Assembly: GCF_900156625.1 (NCBI RefSeq)
Contig: NZ_FTOB01000010.1
Location: forward strand, 1-64,000
Reading direction: 5' to 3'
Source of the DNA: Zobellia uliginosa
GTDB lineage: Bacteria; Bacteroidota; Bacteroidia; Flavobacteriales; Flavobacteriaceae
Length of the DNA stretch: 64,000 bases
The number at the start of each line of letters is the position of its first letter. The first letter of the stretch is position 1. Both the position numbers and the translations under genes were made by a program. This document shows positions 8,701-16,096 of the stretch, one piece after another. The notes beneath the pieces are model-generated. The model ran no database searches. It was not told the origin of the DNA and saw only the letters and a program-made list of their open reading frames with translations.

Positions 8701-9000
8701 GAGGCGGCCCGCGTATTGGCTGAAAGGGTGGTCAGGGATAAAAGAGGGATACGGGAACAAATAGTACTGGCCTATCGTTTGCTAACGGGCATAAGCCCCG
8801 ATAAAAATACGATTCAACTTTTAGAGGAACATTACGCCAAGGAGAAGGTGCGTTTCGAGAATAATCCCAGGGAAGCAAAAAAATTATTGGCCTTAGGTTA
8901 CACCCCGGTAAAAATGGGGCAATTTCCGGTAGAGGTGGCGGCCATGACCGTGGTGTGTAATACGATCATGAGTTTTGATGAAACGATTATGAAAAGATAA
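5800..9000 (+). CDS. PSCyt1/DUF1549/LamG/DUF1553 lipoprotein (planctomycete-type cytochrome)
   Basis: This large lipoprotein of about 1066 residues has its lipobox at ILMASAC. I chose ATG 5800 because the signal peptide follows it directly; an upstream TTG at 5773 is in frame. Domains in order: a planctomycete cytochrome-c-type region with the haem motif CFTCH and downstream MPPP; DUF1549, with a second CXXCH (CAKCHDHKYDQ); a LamG/concanavalin-like insert (about residues 450-670), probably carbohydrate-binding; and DUF1553 at the C-terminus (LGLANWLVDERNPLTARV, NRYWQLLFGQGIV, TNTPLQALSLLNDP). Such proteins are abundant in Planctomycetes and are usually paired with DUF1501, as here (12 bp away). 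The function is unknown; electron transfer in sugar oxidation is an inference. Confidence 0.85.
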   Translation: MPLNENKLISLNRCLERTKSVLFVAFLILMASACSDKAYEKYADVLPEKVDFNYHIKPILSDRCFTCHGPDKNGVKAGLRLDIPEGALKKTLESGGHAFVPGSIGKSRAYQRMVSDDPELRMPPPKFNLSMTEFEIAMIAKWIDQGAEYKPHWSYASLKKTSVPKVKNEDWLQNPIDNFVLKKLENNGLKPNVKADKELLLRRLSLDLTGLPPTIDEIDDFMADDSDKAYEKVVDRLLSSSHYGERMAVEWLDIARYADSHGYSTDGVRTMWPWRDWVIDAFNSNMPYNDFITWQVAGDKFPNATREQKLATAFLRNQKLNAEGGIVLEEFLVEYAADRAETVSTAFLGLTMQCAKCHDHKYDQISQKEYFQFFSFFNSVNERGMTPNDGNSGPQLLLTTKEVDDLIAYIDFQVDSLQKKLSPLKRSLDVDKYSHPKLDLNDGLLVDISFENSNSKKVYDASRAQKTYEVGGEFEPVKGKKGKGFKFTGYDVLRINDTKLDFGVSDPFSFSFWVNSHHENEYMPLLMHVGGKNDNYKGYEMTVLNGYPSIRLINSLPANMISVRTEKPLAKDEWVHLTFVYDGSGSASGIQIYSDGKKSKKQVLLDELTKAISRGNGRMTLGGKIDYQVEVDGFGLMDDLKIYNRELSEVEAFALFEEAKVAPDNFSKEALKEHYLLTESSEQKAISNKIKSLRKEKNTILDTVPTVMIMGDLKEPRPTYILDRGAYDIPLEEVSAGTPEDIFPFTEEFQPDRLGLANWLVDERNPLTARVTVNRYWQLLFGQGIVKTVEDFGNQGALPHHPELLDYLAKSFIDSGWDVKKMMKTIVMSATYQQSSRVPVDERKDDPDNEMLARGPSNRLQGEFIRDLALASSGLLVDEIGGASVKPYQPEGLWEEITGNSVYLRSYREDEGDKLYRRSLYTFWRRASPPPTMTIFDAPSRDYCIVKRAETNTPLQALSLLNDPQFVEAARVLAERVVRDKRGIREQIVLAYRLLTGISPDKNTIQLLEEHYAKEKVRFENNPREAKKLLALGYTPVKMGQFPVEVAAMTVVCNTIMSFDETIMKR

Positions 9001-9012
9001 AACAAGGTACAG

Positions 9013-10509
9013 ATGAAATTTTCGGATTTAAATAAGTTCCATAATCAACCGGAAGTAAGGCAAGGTCTTGAAATCAATAGGAGACATTTTCTTACCAAGA
9101 CGGGTTTTGGTATTGGGGGCATGGCCTTGGCGGCCCTTTCCAATCCTCTCAAGGCTTTGGGCCAGGTGGGCAGCATGGGGAGTCCCCCGCCGGGTATGCC
9201 CGATATGCGACATTTTGCCCCAAAGGCAAAAAGGGTGATCTACCTTTTTCAAAGTGGTGGTCCTTCTCAGCATGACCTTTGGGATTATAAGCCCTTGCTT
9301 GAAACAATGAACGGTGAGGAACTTCCCGATTCTATTAGGCAGGGTCAACGTATAACCGGAATGACGGCAGGTCAGCAATCTTTTCCCTTGGCAGGGGCTC
9401 AGTTCAAGTTTGACCAGTATGGGGAAAGTAGGGCTTGGGTAAGCGAGCTTATGCCCCATACGGCGAAGATCGTTGACGATCTGTGTTTTATAAAGAGTAT
9501 GAACACCGATGCCATAAATCACGACCCGGCCATAACCTTTTTTCAAACGGGTTCACAACAACCGGGAAGACCTTGTATCGGTTCTTGGTTGAGCTATGGC
9601 TTGGGTAGTTCTAATAAGAATTTGCCCGAGTTTTGTGTTTTGCTTTCCGATGGTAGTGGAAACCTCGCGCCCCAACCCTTGAACTCACGTCTGTGGGGAA
9701 GTGGTTTTTTACCTTCTTTGCATCAAGGGGTACAATTTAGGTCGGGAAAAGACCCTGTATTGTTTTTGAATAACCCCGATGGGATTTCCGATATGTCGCG
9801 CAGGTCTTCATTGGATTATTATCAAAAAATTCAAGAAATGCAGTACCAGAAGGAGCAAGATCCTGAAATACAAACCCGTATTGCACAGTATGAAATGGCC
9901 TATCGTATGCAGACTTCGGTACCGGAAGTGATGGATGTCACAAAAGAACCTGACCATATCTATGAAATGTATGGGCCTGACTCGCGAATTCCCGGTACCT
10001 ATGCCGCTAATTGTTTGTTGGCAAGACGTTTGGTCGAACAAGATGTCAACTTTATTCAGTTGTACCATCGTGGGTGGGACCAACATGGAAACCTGCCGAA
10101 ACAAATTCGGGGACAATGTAAGGACACCGACCAGCCTTCAGCGGCATTGGTACAAGATTTAAAGCAAAGAGGTTTGTTGGAAGATACCTTGATCGTATGG
10201 GGAGGAGAATTCGGTAGAACCAATTATTCCCAAGGAAAATTGACCAAAACCAATTATGGTAGGGATCATCATCCTAGGTGTTTTACCATTTGGATGGCCG
10301 GTGCTGGTGTGAAAAAGGGACTTAGTTACGGGGAAACCGATGAGTTCGGGTATAATATTATCAGTAATCCGGTTCATGTACATGATTTTCAAGCAACCCT
10401 TATGTATTTGCTCGGGTATGATCACGAAAAACTTACGTATAAACACCAAGGTAGAAGATTTCGATTGACCGATGTACACGGACACGTAATGAAGGATATT
10501 CTAAGCTGA
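9013..10509 (+). CDS. DUF1501 TAT-exported protein
   Basis: This 498-residue protein has a twin-arginine signal (NRRHFLTKTGFGIGGMALAAL, split near residues 23-45) and belongs to DUF1501, a branch of the alkaline phosphatase/sulfatase superfamily. Visible conserved segments are YLFQSGGPSQHDLWDYKP, MNTDAINHDPA, GRPCIGSWLSYGLG, WDQHGN and WGGEFGRT, whose D, H and E residues are likely metal ligands. The substrate is unknown. It follows the DUF1553 gene by 12 bp and certainly forms a unit with it, as in Planctomycetes. TAT export fits a protein that folds with a cofactor or metal before secretion. A hairpin terminator begins 73 bp after its stop. Confidence 0.85.
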   Translation: MKFSDLNKFHNQPEVRQGLEINRRHFLTKTGFGIGGMALAALSNPLKALGQVGSMGSPPPGMPDMRHFAPKAKRVIYLFQSGGPSQHDLWDYKPLLETMNGEELPDSIRQGQRITGMTAGQQSFPLAGAQFKFDQYGESRAWVSELMPHTAKIVDDLCFIKSMNTDAINHDPAITFFQTGSQQPGRPCIGSWLSYGLGSSNKNLPEFCVLLSDGSGNLAPQPLNSRLWGSGFLPSLHQGVQFRSGKDPVLFLNNPDGISDMSRRSSLDYYQKIQEMQYQKEQDPEIQTRIAQYEMAYRMQTSVPEVMDVTKEPDHIYEMYGPDSRIPGTYAANCLLARRLVEQDVNFIQLYHRGWDQHGNLPKQIRGQCKDTDQPSAALVQDLKQRGLLEDTLIVWGGEFGRTNYSQGKLTKTNYGRDHHPRCFTIWMAGAGVKKGLSYGETDEFGYNIISNPVHVHDFQATLMYLLGYDHEKLTYKHQGRRFRLTDVHGHVMKDILS

Positions 10510-10581
10510 TTTCTTCTGTGGTTGGAAAGGCTTAGGACCGTATCATTGGGCTTAGGGTTTGCCGCGGTCTGGGAAGGAGCA

Positions 10582-10665
10582 AGGGGCAATGCAAAACCAC
10601 ATGGTTTTGCATTGCCCCTGTCTATTTACACTGGCGATGCTTCGCGCGGCCAGAATCGGTTTTTT
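10582..10665 (+). terminator. Two-hairpin terminator region, copy 2
   Basis: The 18-bp stem (10582-10599 with 10602-10619) is followed by the CTGGC/GCCAG stem (10631-10635 with 10649-10653) and a T run (10660-10665). It ends the DUF1501 operon and faces the convergent thuA. Relative to copy 1, one G-C pair of the long stem has become A-T through matched changes in both arms. Confidence 0.65.
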
Positions 10666-10750
10666 GCTCTGTTTGTGGTAGTAGAAATACAGAAAGTATC
10701 CTTGTGTAAGTCAAAAGAACCCTAGTTTAATACAACGATTTTAATTCCCT

Positions 10751-11665
10751 TTATTTTCCGATAGGGGAGTCGTCACATTTTAAGTCGCCAACAACATATT
10801 GTAGGCCATCCAAGAAAAATTGAAGTAACCCAGGGTGGTCTAAGCTTTGGGCGTTATGTGATGGGGAGCTATAGAAAACGCGGCCTTTGCCATGTCTTTT
10901 GATCCAAGAAACATAGTTTACCTTTTCGTCGACTTCCTTTTTCATGCCTTCTAGCTTATCGATTTCAATGTAAAGTAAGGGTCTGAAATTATAGTCGAAA
11001 TAGGCATTGTTGAAAAAGTAGGGTTCATCCACATGGGTAAGGCCCTTTCCTTTAAAGGCTTGTACTAAGGGGTGCTTGGGGTCCACTTCCTTAACGTGCA
11101 TTTCTTGTTGTTTCGGATGGTAGTCAAAGCTGCCGCCGGTCATTTGGCTGAACTCCTTAGAGTTGTTCTGAACGGTAATGGCGCCATGTAGGATCATAAG
11201 TCCGCCACCCTTGGCTACGTAGTTCATTAAATTGGTCTCGTACTGCTTTGATAGGGCGGTGATTTCTTGGTCGGGAAGATTTGAATTTTGCTGTAATAAA
11301 TCCCAGAACAAATCTCGCTTAGGTCCCGAGGGATTGCAATTGTTAAATACAACCGCATCGTATTTTTTTAGGTTCTTTTTATCGAAGCTTTCAACGTCGT
11401 AAGCGATGTGGACCTCAAAGGCATTGGTTTTTGTACCTAAAATCTTAAGCATTTCCGCGTTGTGCGGAATGGTCCAGTGGTCAAAGCCGGTAGCCTTTGA
11501 AAAGACCAGTATTTTCTTTTTTGACACATCTTTTACGGTGGTTTCGGATGGGGCCATTTGTTCTATTTGGGCCAGCCATTCGTCGGTAATTTTAAATTTT
11601 TCTATTTGTTGGGCGAAAATGAAACCGGTAACGAGTAAAAATAAGGCGGTGATATTCTTTTTCAT
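10751..11665 (-). CDS. ThuA-domain secreted protein, copy 2
   Basis: This 304-residue paralogue of the protein at 3443-4363 has the same signal peptide, ThuA-like domain and C-terminus. Differences cluster in the middle (around DLFWDLLQQNSNLPDQEITALSKQ) and in the stretch KLEGMKKEVDEKVNYVSW, which may reflect relaxed or diverging substrate contacts. It is exported to the periplasm and most likely works with the Gfo/Idh/MocA oxidoreductases of this locus. Keeping two copies of a putative sugar-processing protein may only be a by-product of the block duplication. It lies 15 bp downstream of lacI copy 2. Confidence 0.8.
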   Translation of the reverse strand: MKKNITALFLLVTGFIFAQQIEKFKITDEWLAQIEQMAPSETTVKDVSKKKILVFSKATGFDHWTIPHNAEMLKILGTKTNAFEVHIAYDVESFDKKNLKKYDAVVFNNCNPSGPKRDLFWDLLQQNSNLPDQEITALSKQYETNLMNYVAKGGGLMILHGAITVQNNSKEFSQMTGGSFDYHPKQQEMHVKEVDPKHPLVQAFKGKGLTHVDEPYFFNNAYFDYNFRPLLYIEIDKLEGMKKEVDEKVNYVSWIKRHGKGRVFYSSPSHNAQSLDHPGLLQFFLDGLQYVVGDLKCDDSPIGK

Positions 11666-11680
11666 GGGTAATGCGTGTCT

Positions 11681-12697
11681 TTAGATTTGGGTAGATTCCC
11701 TAGCTATTAATTTATGTTTGATGAGGATTTGGTCGGCGGACTGAATATTGATCGATCCGCTTAAGTGGCTGATGATGCTTTGTCCGGCAAGAATGCCCAT
11801 TTTGTAGCCCGGGTATTCAATTGTGGATAGGCTGGGCGATATGACCTCGGAGACGGGGTCGTTGTTGAACCCGATAACTTTAATGTCTTCCGGTATACGG
11901 AATCCTTCTTTTATCAGCTCTTTGATGCAGTTTGCGGCAAAGGTGTCGTTGGAAACGAATATACCGTCTACCTTCTGTTCCGAAGCTTTTATACGGGCTA
12001 CGAACTCTTTTACCTGGCCGATGTTCAGGTCGCTTTCGATAATGTTTTCCGGCTTGACCGGAAACTTGTTTTTGTACAGGGCTTTTTTATAGCCTTCCAG
12101 TCTGCCCGCGTAAACGTTGCGCTTAAGGCTACCACTTATATGTACAATGTTTTGGCAACCGTTTTTTATGAGATGCTGTGTGGCGTCATATCCAGCGGCT
12201 TCGTTATCTATGGAAATCGTGGGGCAATTGGGAAGGTCGCATACCCTATCGAAAAACAAAAGCGGTATTTTTCTATCGGTATAGGTCGTGAAGTGGTCGT
12301 AATCGTCCGTCTCGTAGGCCAAGGAGACCAGAAGGGCGTCGACACCGCTATCAAAAAGCGTTTTTGCATTGAGTTTTTCCTTTTCCTGTGATTCCAAGGA
12401 CTGGCTAATGACCAGGTTGTAGCCGAAATTATTGGCTATTTTCTCTATGCCCGATAAAACGGTAGACATAAAAATGGAATTGAGCTTGGGTACGATGACC
12501 CCAATGGTATTGGATTTTTGTTTGCTGAGGTTGGCCGCGAACTTATTGGTTCTATAACCGGTTTCCTTGGCAACGGACAAGACTTTGTCCTTTGTCTTTT
12601 GGCTGATGGCCGGATGGTCGTTCAAGCTGCGACTTACAGTGGCGGGGGAGATATTCAGCTTTTGGGCCAGGTCGTATATCGTTATCTTTTTTGCCAT
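11681..12697 (-). CDS. LacI-family transcriptional regulator, copy 2
   Basis: This 338-residue LacI-family protein is about 91% identical to copy 1 (30 differences counted). The helix-turn-helix and flanking head are unchanged, so DNA specificity should be shared. Substitutions in the effector domain include Y to G and K to Q near the middle, and N to S near the C-terminus. It is transcribed away from susC and separated from it by 248 bp that contain the direct repeat, the operator and the susC promoter. It most likely represses the susC-susD operon until a locus-specific sugar appears. Cross-regulation of both operons by either copy is expected. Confidence 0.9.
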   Translation of the reverse strand: MAKKITIYDLAQKLNISPATVSRSLNDHPAISQKTKDKVLSVAKETGYRTNKFAANLSKQKSNTIGVIVPKLNSIFMSTVLSGIEKIANNFGYNLVISQSLESQEKEKLNAKTLFDSGVDALLVSLAYETDDYDHFTTYTDRKIPLLFFDRVCDLPNCPTISIDNEAAGYDATQHLIKNGCQNIVHISGSLKRNVYAGRLEGYKKALYKNKFPVKPENIIESDLNIGQVKEFVARIKASEQKVDGIFVSNDTFAANCIKELIKEGFRIPEDIKVIGFNNDPVSEVISPSLSTIEYPGYKMGILAGQSIISHLSGSINIQSADQILIKHKLIARESTQI

Positions 12698-12717
12698 TTG
12701 GGTAGTGCAATGTTACT

Positions 12718-12737
12718 GCAACAATATTACGCAACAA
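12718..12737. promoter_or_regulatory. 13-bp-period direct repeat upstream of lacI copy 2
   Basis: GCAACAA (12718-12724), spacer TATTAC, GCAACAA (12731-12737). This is identical to the element before lacI copy 1, although the DNA to its right has diverged, which suggests that it is under selection. Confidence 0.5.
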
Positions 12738-12854
12738 ATAGAAATATACAATGATATTTTCTTCTAAAATCAATTATTGCACTTTATTTCAATATTGTAG
12801 GCCGCTTTTGGGTGTCTAAAATGACTATTTCTCAATTTTTATGTAATTAATTTA

Positions 12855-12893
12855 CGCAATCGGTTGCGCAATTCATAAAATTTTATAGTTTTG
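12855..12893 (+). promoter_or_regulatory. LacI operator overlapping the susC promoter
   Basis: CGCAATCGGTTGCG (12855-12868) is identical to the copy-1 operator. TTG at 12864-12866 lies 19 bp before the -7 box TAGTTTTG (12886-12893), followed by a leader of about 50 nt before the susC ATG. The flanking bases differ between the copies while operator, spacing and -7 box are fixed. Confidence 0.75.
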
Positions 12894-12945
12894 TTTCAAG
12901 TCGACAAGACCTAAATAATCAAAACCAATTTTTAATACACATTGT

Positions 12946-15900
12946 ATGAAGCAACTACTAAACCATTTTAGGCTATTTAAACGAACGCTATTTCTCTTGT
13001 TTCCTATGCTGTTCTTGTCTTATTCGGCATTAGCGCAAGATGATTTTACGGTTACGGGAACGGTAACCGATGAGTATGATGCTCCCTTGCCAGGAGCTTC
13101 CGTCGTGGAAAAGGGCACTACAAATGGGGTATCTACCGATTTTGACGGGAATTATTCCATTTCGGTTTCCAATCAAAATGCAACTTTAGTGATAAGTTAC
13201 ATTGGTTACGCCGAACAAGAGATTGCCATTGAGGGCAAGTCTCAAATCAACACCGCTATGGAGCCAAGTGCTTCTACCCTAGATGAGGTAGTTCTTGTCG
13301 GGTATGGGGCGGTGAAGAAAAAAGATCTAACAGGTGCCATCTCTCAAGTAGAGGCAGAAGATTTGGCCGACCAATCTACGAATTCCGTTACCGATGTCTT
13401 GCGTGGTAATGTGGCAGGTTTAAGTATTGGTTTGTCTTCTGGGCCTAAAGGGGTCAGTAATATTAGAATTCGGGGGAACAATGGTCTTTCGGCAGGGTCC
13501 AATCCTTTAATTGTGGTCGATGGTATTATATATAATGGGGATTTGTCAGATATTGCACCGTCCGATATTGACCGTTTGGATGTAATGAAAGATGCTAGTT
13601 CTGCTGCGGTTTATGGTGCTAGGGGCTCCAGTGGGGTAATTTTGATTACGACCAAAAGGGGTACCAGCGACAAACCCACCATTAATATTAATTCGAGTGT
13701 GGGTATAGCTACGGATGCTTATAAGGAAAGACCGTACGGACCGGAAGGCTACGCCAACTGGAGAACCGATGTATTCAAGAGTATCAACCCACAATTGACA
13801 AAAGATAATCCGGGCCGGTACGACAATCCTAATAACTTACCGGAAGGAGTTACCGTAGAAGAGTGGTTGGCTTATGATGGTTCTGCCGGCGATCCTACCC
13901 GGGCTTGGTTGAACCGTATCGGATTTCAAGATGTTGAAATCAATAACTACTTGGAAGGAAAGTCTATCGATTGGTATGACCGTATCATTAGAACCGGTAT
14001 TAGAAACGATATCAATACCAGTATTTCTGGAAGGAATAATGGATTAAATTATTATTGGTCTATCGGACGTACATCGAACGAGGGGATATACGAAGGTGAA
14101 AAATTTCAAACTTTAAGGTCGCGTTTAAACCTTGATGCCGATATAAATGATTGGTTGACCGTGGGTATGAATACCCAGTTTGCCAAACGTGATGAAGGTT
14201 TTATCGCGGCAGATAGACTACAGATAGAAAGATCCTCTCCTTTTGGTTCGGAGTTCGATGATAATGGCAACCCTAGATTGAGTCCTCAAGACGATAGCGG
14301 GGCAGGGGCGACCAATGCTTTTTTATCTCAACAGTTTACCGATTTGATAGATTTGGAACATACCTTTAATTCAAGAGTGTATGCCAAAGTGAAATTGCCC
14401 TTGGGGTTTACTTATGAGCTGGGCTATACCAATAGATTGGAGTTTCGGGAATATTATAGGCATTTGCAATCTGCTAGTCCTCAAAATGTTGTGGGTGAGG
14501 GTTCTAGGGCCAACAGAAGAATATCAGAATGGCAATTGGATAATATCTTAAGGTGGAACAAGACCATAGACAAGCATCAGTTTGATTTGACCTTTTTGGC
14601 ATATGCCGAGAAATTCAGGTCTTATGAGACCGTGGCCAATGCCACTACATTTGAACCTAACGATGCCTTAGGCTTTAGTAGTCTTGAACTTGGTACCGTT
14701 CCAACGGTAAGTAGTGAAGATGTAACCAGTACGGGCGATGCGTTCATGACGCGCTTCAACTACAATTACGATTCGCGCTATCTACTTACCTTGACGATGA
14801 GAAGAGATGGTTACTCGGCCTTTGGGGCGGGTAATAAGAGGGGGTACTTTCCTTCTATTGCAGGGGCTTGGACCATTTCGAACGAGAGTTTCTTTAATTC
14901 CGATTTCGTAAACTTTTTAAAATTAAGGGCTACCTATGGTGAAAATGGAAATAGGGAAATTGGTCGCTTTGTATCCTTATCCCAATTAAGGGCTGGCAAA
15001 TACTTGAATGCCAATGCTGAAGGCGAAGTCTTTACCGTACCTACATTTAATAATTTCACCCAAGAAAGTCCTGATTTAAAATGGGAAACAACTAAGGCGA
15101 TAAACTTCGGCCTCGATTTTAGTTTGGCCGATGGTATTGTTGAAGGTTCGATCGAGGCGTATAGAAATATTACTACCGATCTTCTTGTTCAGAGAAGGCT
15201 TCCCGATATTATTGGATTTACTTCCGTATTTACCAATCTAGGGGAGGTAGAGAACAAGGGTATTGAATTTAGTCTTTCTACCTTAAACTATGACAAGGAG
15301 AATTTCAACTGGACAACCAACTTCAATTTTTCCCTTAACCGCAGTAAGATCAACGAACTGTATGGTGATTTAGATGAAAATGGAAAAGAGCTTGACGATA
15401 TTTCAAACCGATGGTTCATCGGTGAGGCTTCCGATGTAATCTGGGATTATGAGGTTCTTGGTGTTTTTCAGGAAGACGAGGCCGAAGCCGCAGCTGCGGT
15501 AGGACTTTCCCCAGGAGATTTCAAGCTTAGGGATGTCAATAATGATGGCCTGTTTACCGACGAGGATAAAAAGTTTATCGGGCATAGAACGCCAAGGTTT
15601 CAAGCGGCCATGTCTAACCGCTTTACCCTCTTTGAAAACATCGACTTTTCTTTTGAAATGTATTCCAATTGGGGACAGAAACGTTTGTTCAACGAAGCCA
15701 AGAACAGAAATGGCTTTATTGACCGGACCAATTCCATTCAAACGCCATACTGGACCCCTGAGAACCCGACCAATGAATATGCGAGGTTGTTTTCAAGTGA
15801 TGGTAGTGCCAGTTACAGTATATGGAGGGACGCCTCTTTCATAAGGTTGAACAATGTTACCATTGCCTATCGTTTTCCAACGGAGTTTACCCAAAAATTT

Positions 15901-16077
15901 GCGGTTCAGAAATTACGGGTGTACGCCAATGCAAGAAACTTAGCCGTTTGGGCACCACATTGGGATTTTTATGATCCGGAACCAACCGATATAGAAGGTA
16001 GAAATTCTAACGGAAGTAATAACCCCACTTTACCCACGCCTAGATTCTTTACGGTAGGGTTAGACATTAGCCTTTAA
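12946..16077 (+). CDS. SusC-like TonB-dependent outer-membrane transporter
   Basis: This 1043-residue SusC/RagA family receptor imports oligosaccharides across the outer membrane using TonB energy, with SusD as the lid. Visible are a signal peptide ending SYSALAQ, the carboxypeptidase-regulatory-like domain (VTGTVTDEYDAPLPGASVVEKGT, split about residues 35-57), a TonB-box-like region near DEVVLVGYGAVKKKDLTGA, the plug (VTDVLRGNVAGL, IRIRGNNGLSAGSNPLIVVDG), and a C-terminal beta-barrel ending in a final aromatic-rich strand (RFFTVGLDISL). It is directly followed by susD. It is probably controlled by the LacI operator just upstream. The glycan is unknown. Confidence 0.93.
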   Translation: MKQLLNHFRLFKRTLFLLFPMLFLSYSALAQDDFTVTGTVTDEYDAPLPGASVVEKGTTNGVSTDFDGNYSISVSNQNATLVISYIGYAEQEIAIEGKSQINTAMEPSASTLDEVVLVGYGAVKKKDLTGAISQVEAEDLADQSTNSVTDVLRGNVAGLSIGLSSGPKGVSNIRIRGNNGLSAGSNPLIVVDGIIYNGDLSDIAPSDIDRLDVMKDASSAAVYGARGSSGVILITTKRGTSDKPTININSSVGIATDAYKERPYGPEGYANWRTDVFKSINPQLTKDNPGRYDNPNNLPEGVTVEEWLAYDGSAGDPTRAWLNRIGFQDVEINNYLEGKSIDWYDRIIRTGIRNDINTSISGRNNGLNYYWSIGRTSNEGIYEGEKFQTLRSRLNLDADINDWLTVGMNTQFAKRDEGFIAADRLQIERSSPFGSEFDDNGNPRLSPQDDSGAGATNAFLSQQFTDLIDLEHTFNSRVYAKVKLPLGFTYELGYTNRLEFREYYRHLQSASPQNVVGEGSRANRRISEWQLDNILRWNKTIDKHQFDLTFLAYAEKFRSYETVANATTFEPNDALGFSSLELGTVPTVSSEDVTSTGDAFMTRFNYNYDSRYLLTLTMRRDGYSAFGAGNKRGYFPSIAGAWTISNESFFNSDFVNFLKLRATYGENGNREIGRFVSLSQLRAGKYLNANAEGEVFTVPTFNNFTQESPDLKWETTKAINFGLDFSLADGIVEGSIEAYRNITTDLLVQRRLPDIIGFTSVFTNLGEVENKGIEFSLSTLNYDKENFNWTTNFNFSLNRSKINELYGDLDENGKELDDISNRWFIGEASDVIWDYEVLGVFQEDEAEAAAAVGLSPGDFKLRDVNNDGLFTDEDKKFIGHRTPRFQAAMSNRFTLFENIDFSFEMYSNWGQKRLFNEAKNRNGFIDRTNSIQTPYWTPENPTNEYARLFSSDGSASYSIWRDASFIRLNNVTIAYRFPTEFTQKFAVQKLRVYANARNLAVWAPHWDFYDPEPTDIEGRNSNGSNNPTLPTPRFFTVGLDISL

Positions 16078-16096
16078 TATTCTAAATAAATAGACA

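Larger units (their letters stand above)
10456..12895. repeat. Duplicated block, copy 2
   Basis: Second copy of the block at 3148-5594, with the same gene order and spacing: end of the DUF1501 gene (here intact), hairpin terminator, thuA, lacI and the operator/promoter region. The downstream context differs, since this copy faces a complete susC. Confidence 0.9.

Noticed and set aside
9028-9546. 172-residue minus-strand frame inside the DUF1501 gene
   Set aside because: It lies wholly inside a well-supported gene with conserved motifs, has no family features and no spacing to neighbours.
10522-10725. 67-residue plus-strand frame after the DUF1501 gene
   Set aside because: It runs through the hairpin terminator and is not open in the duplicate copy at 3216-3420.
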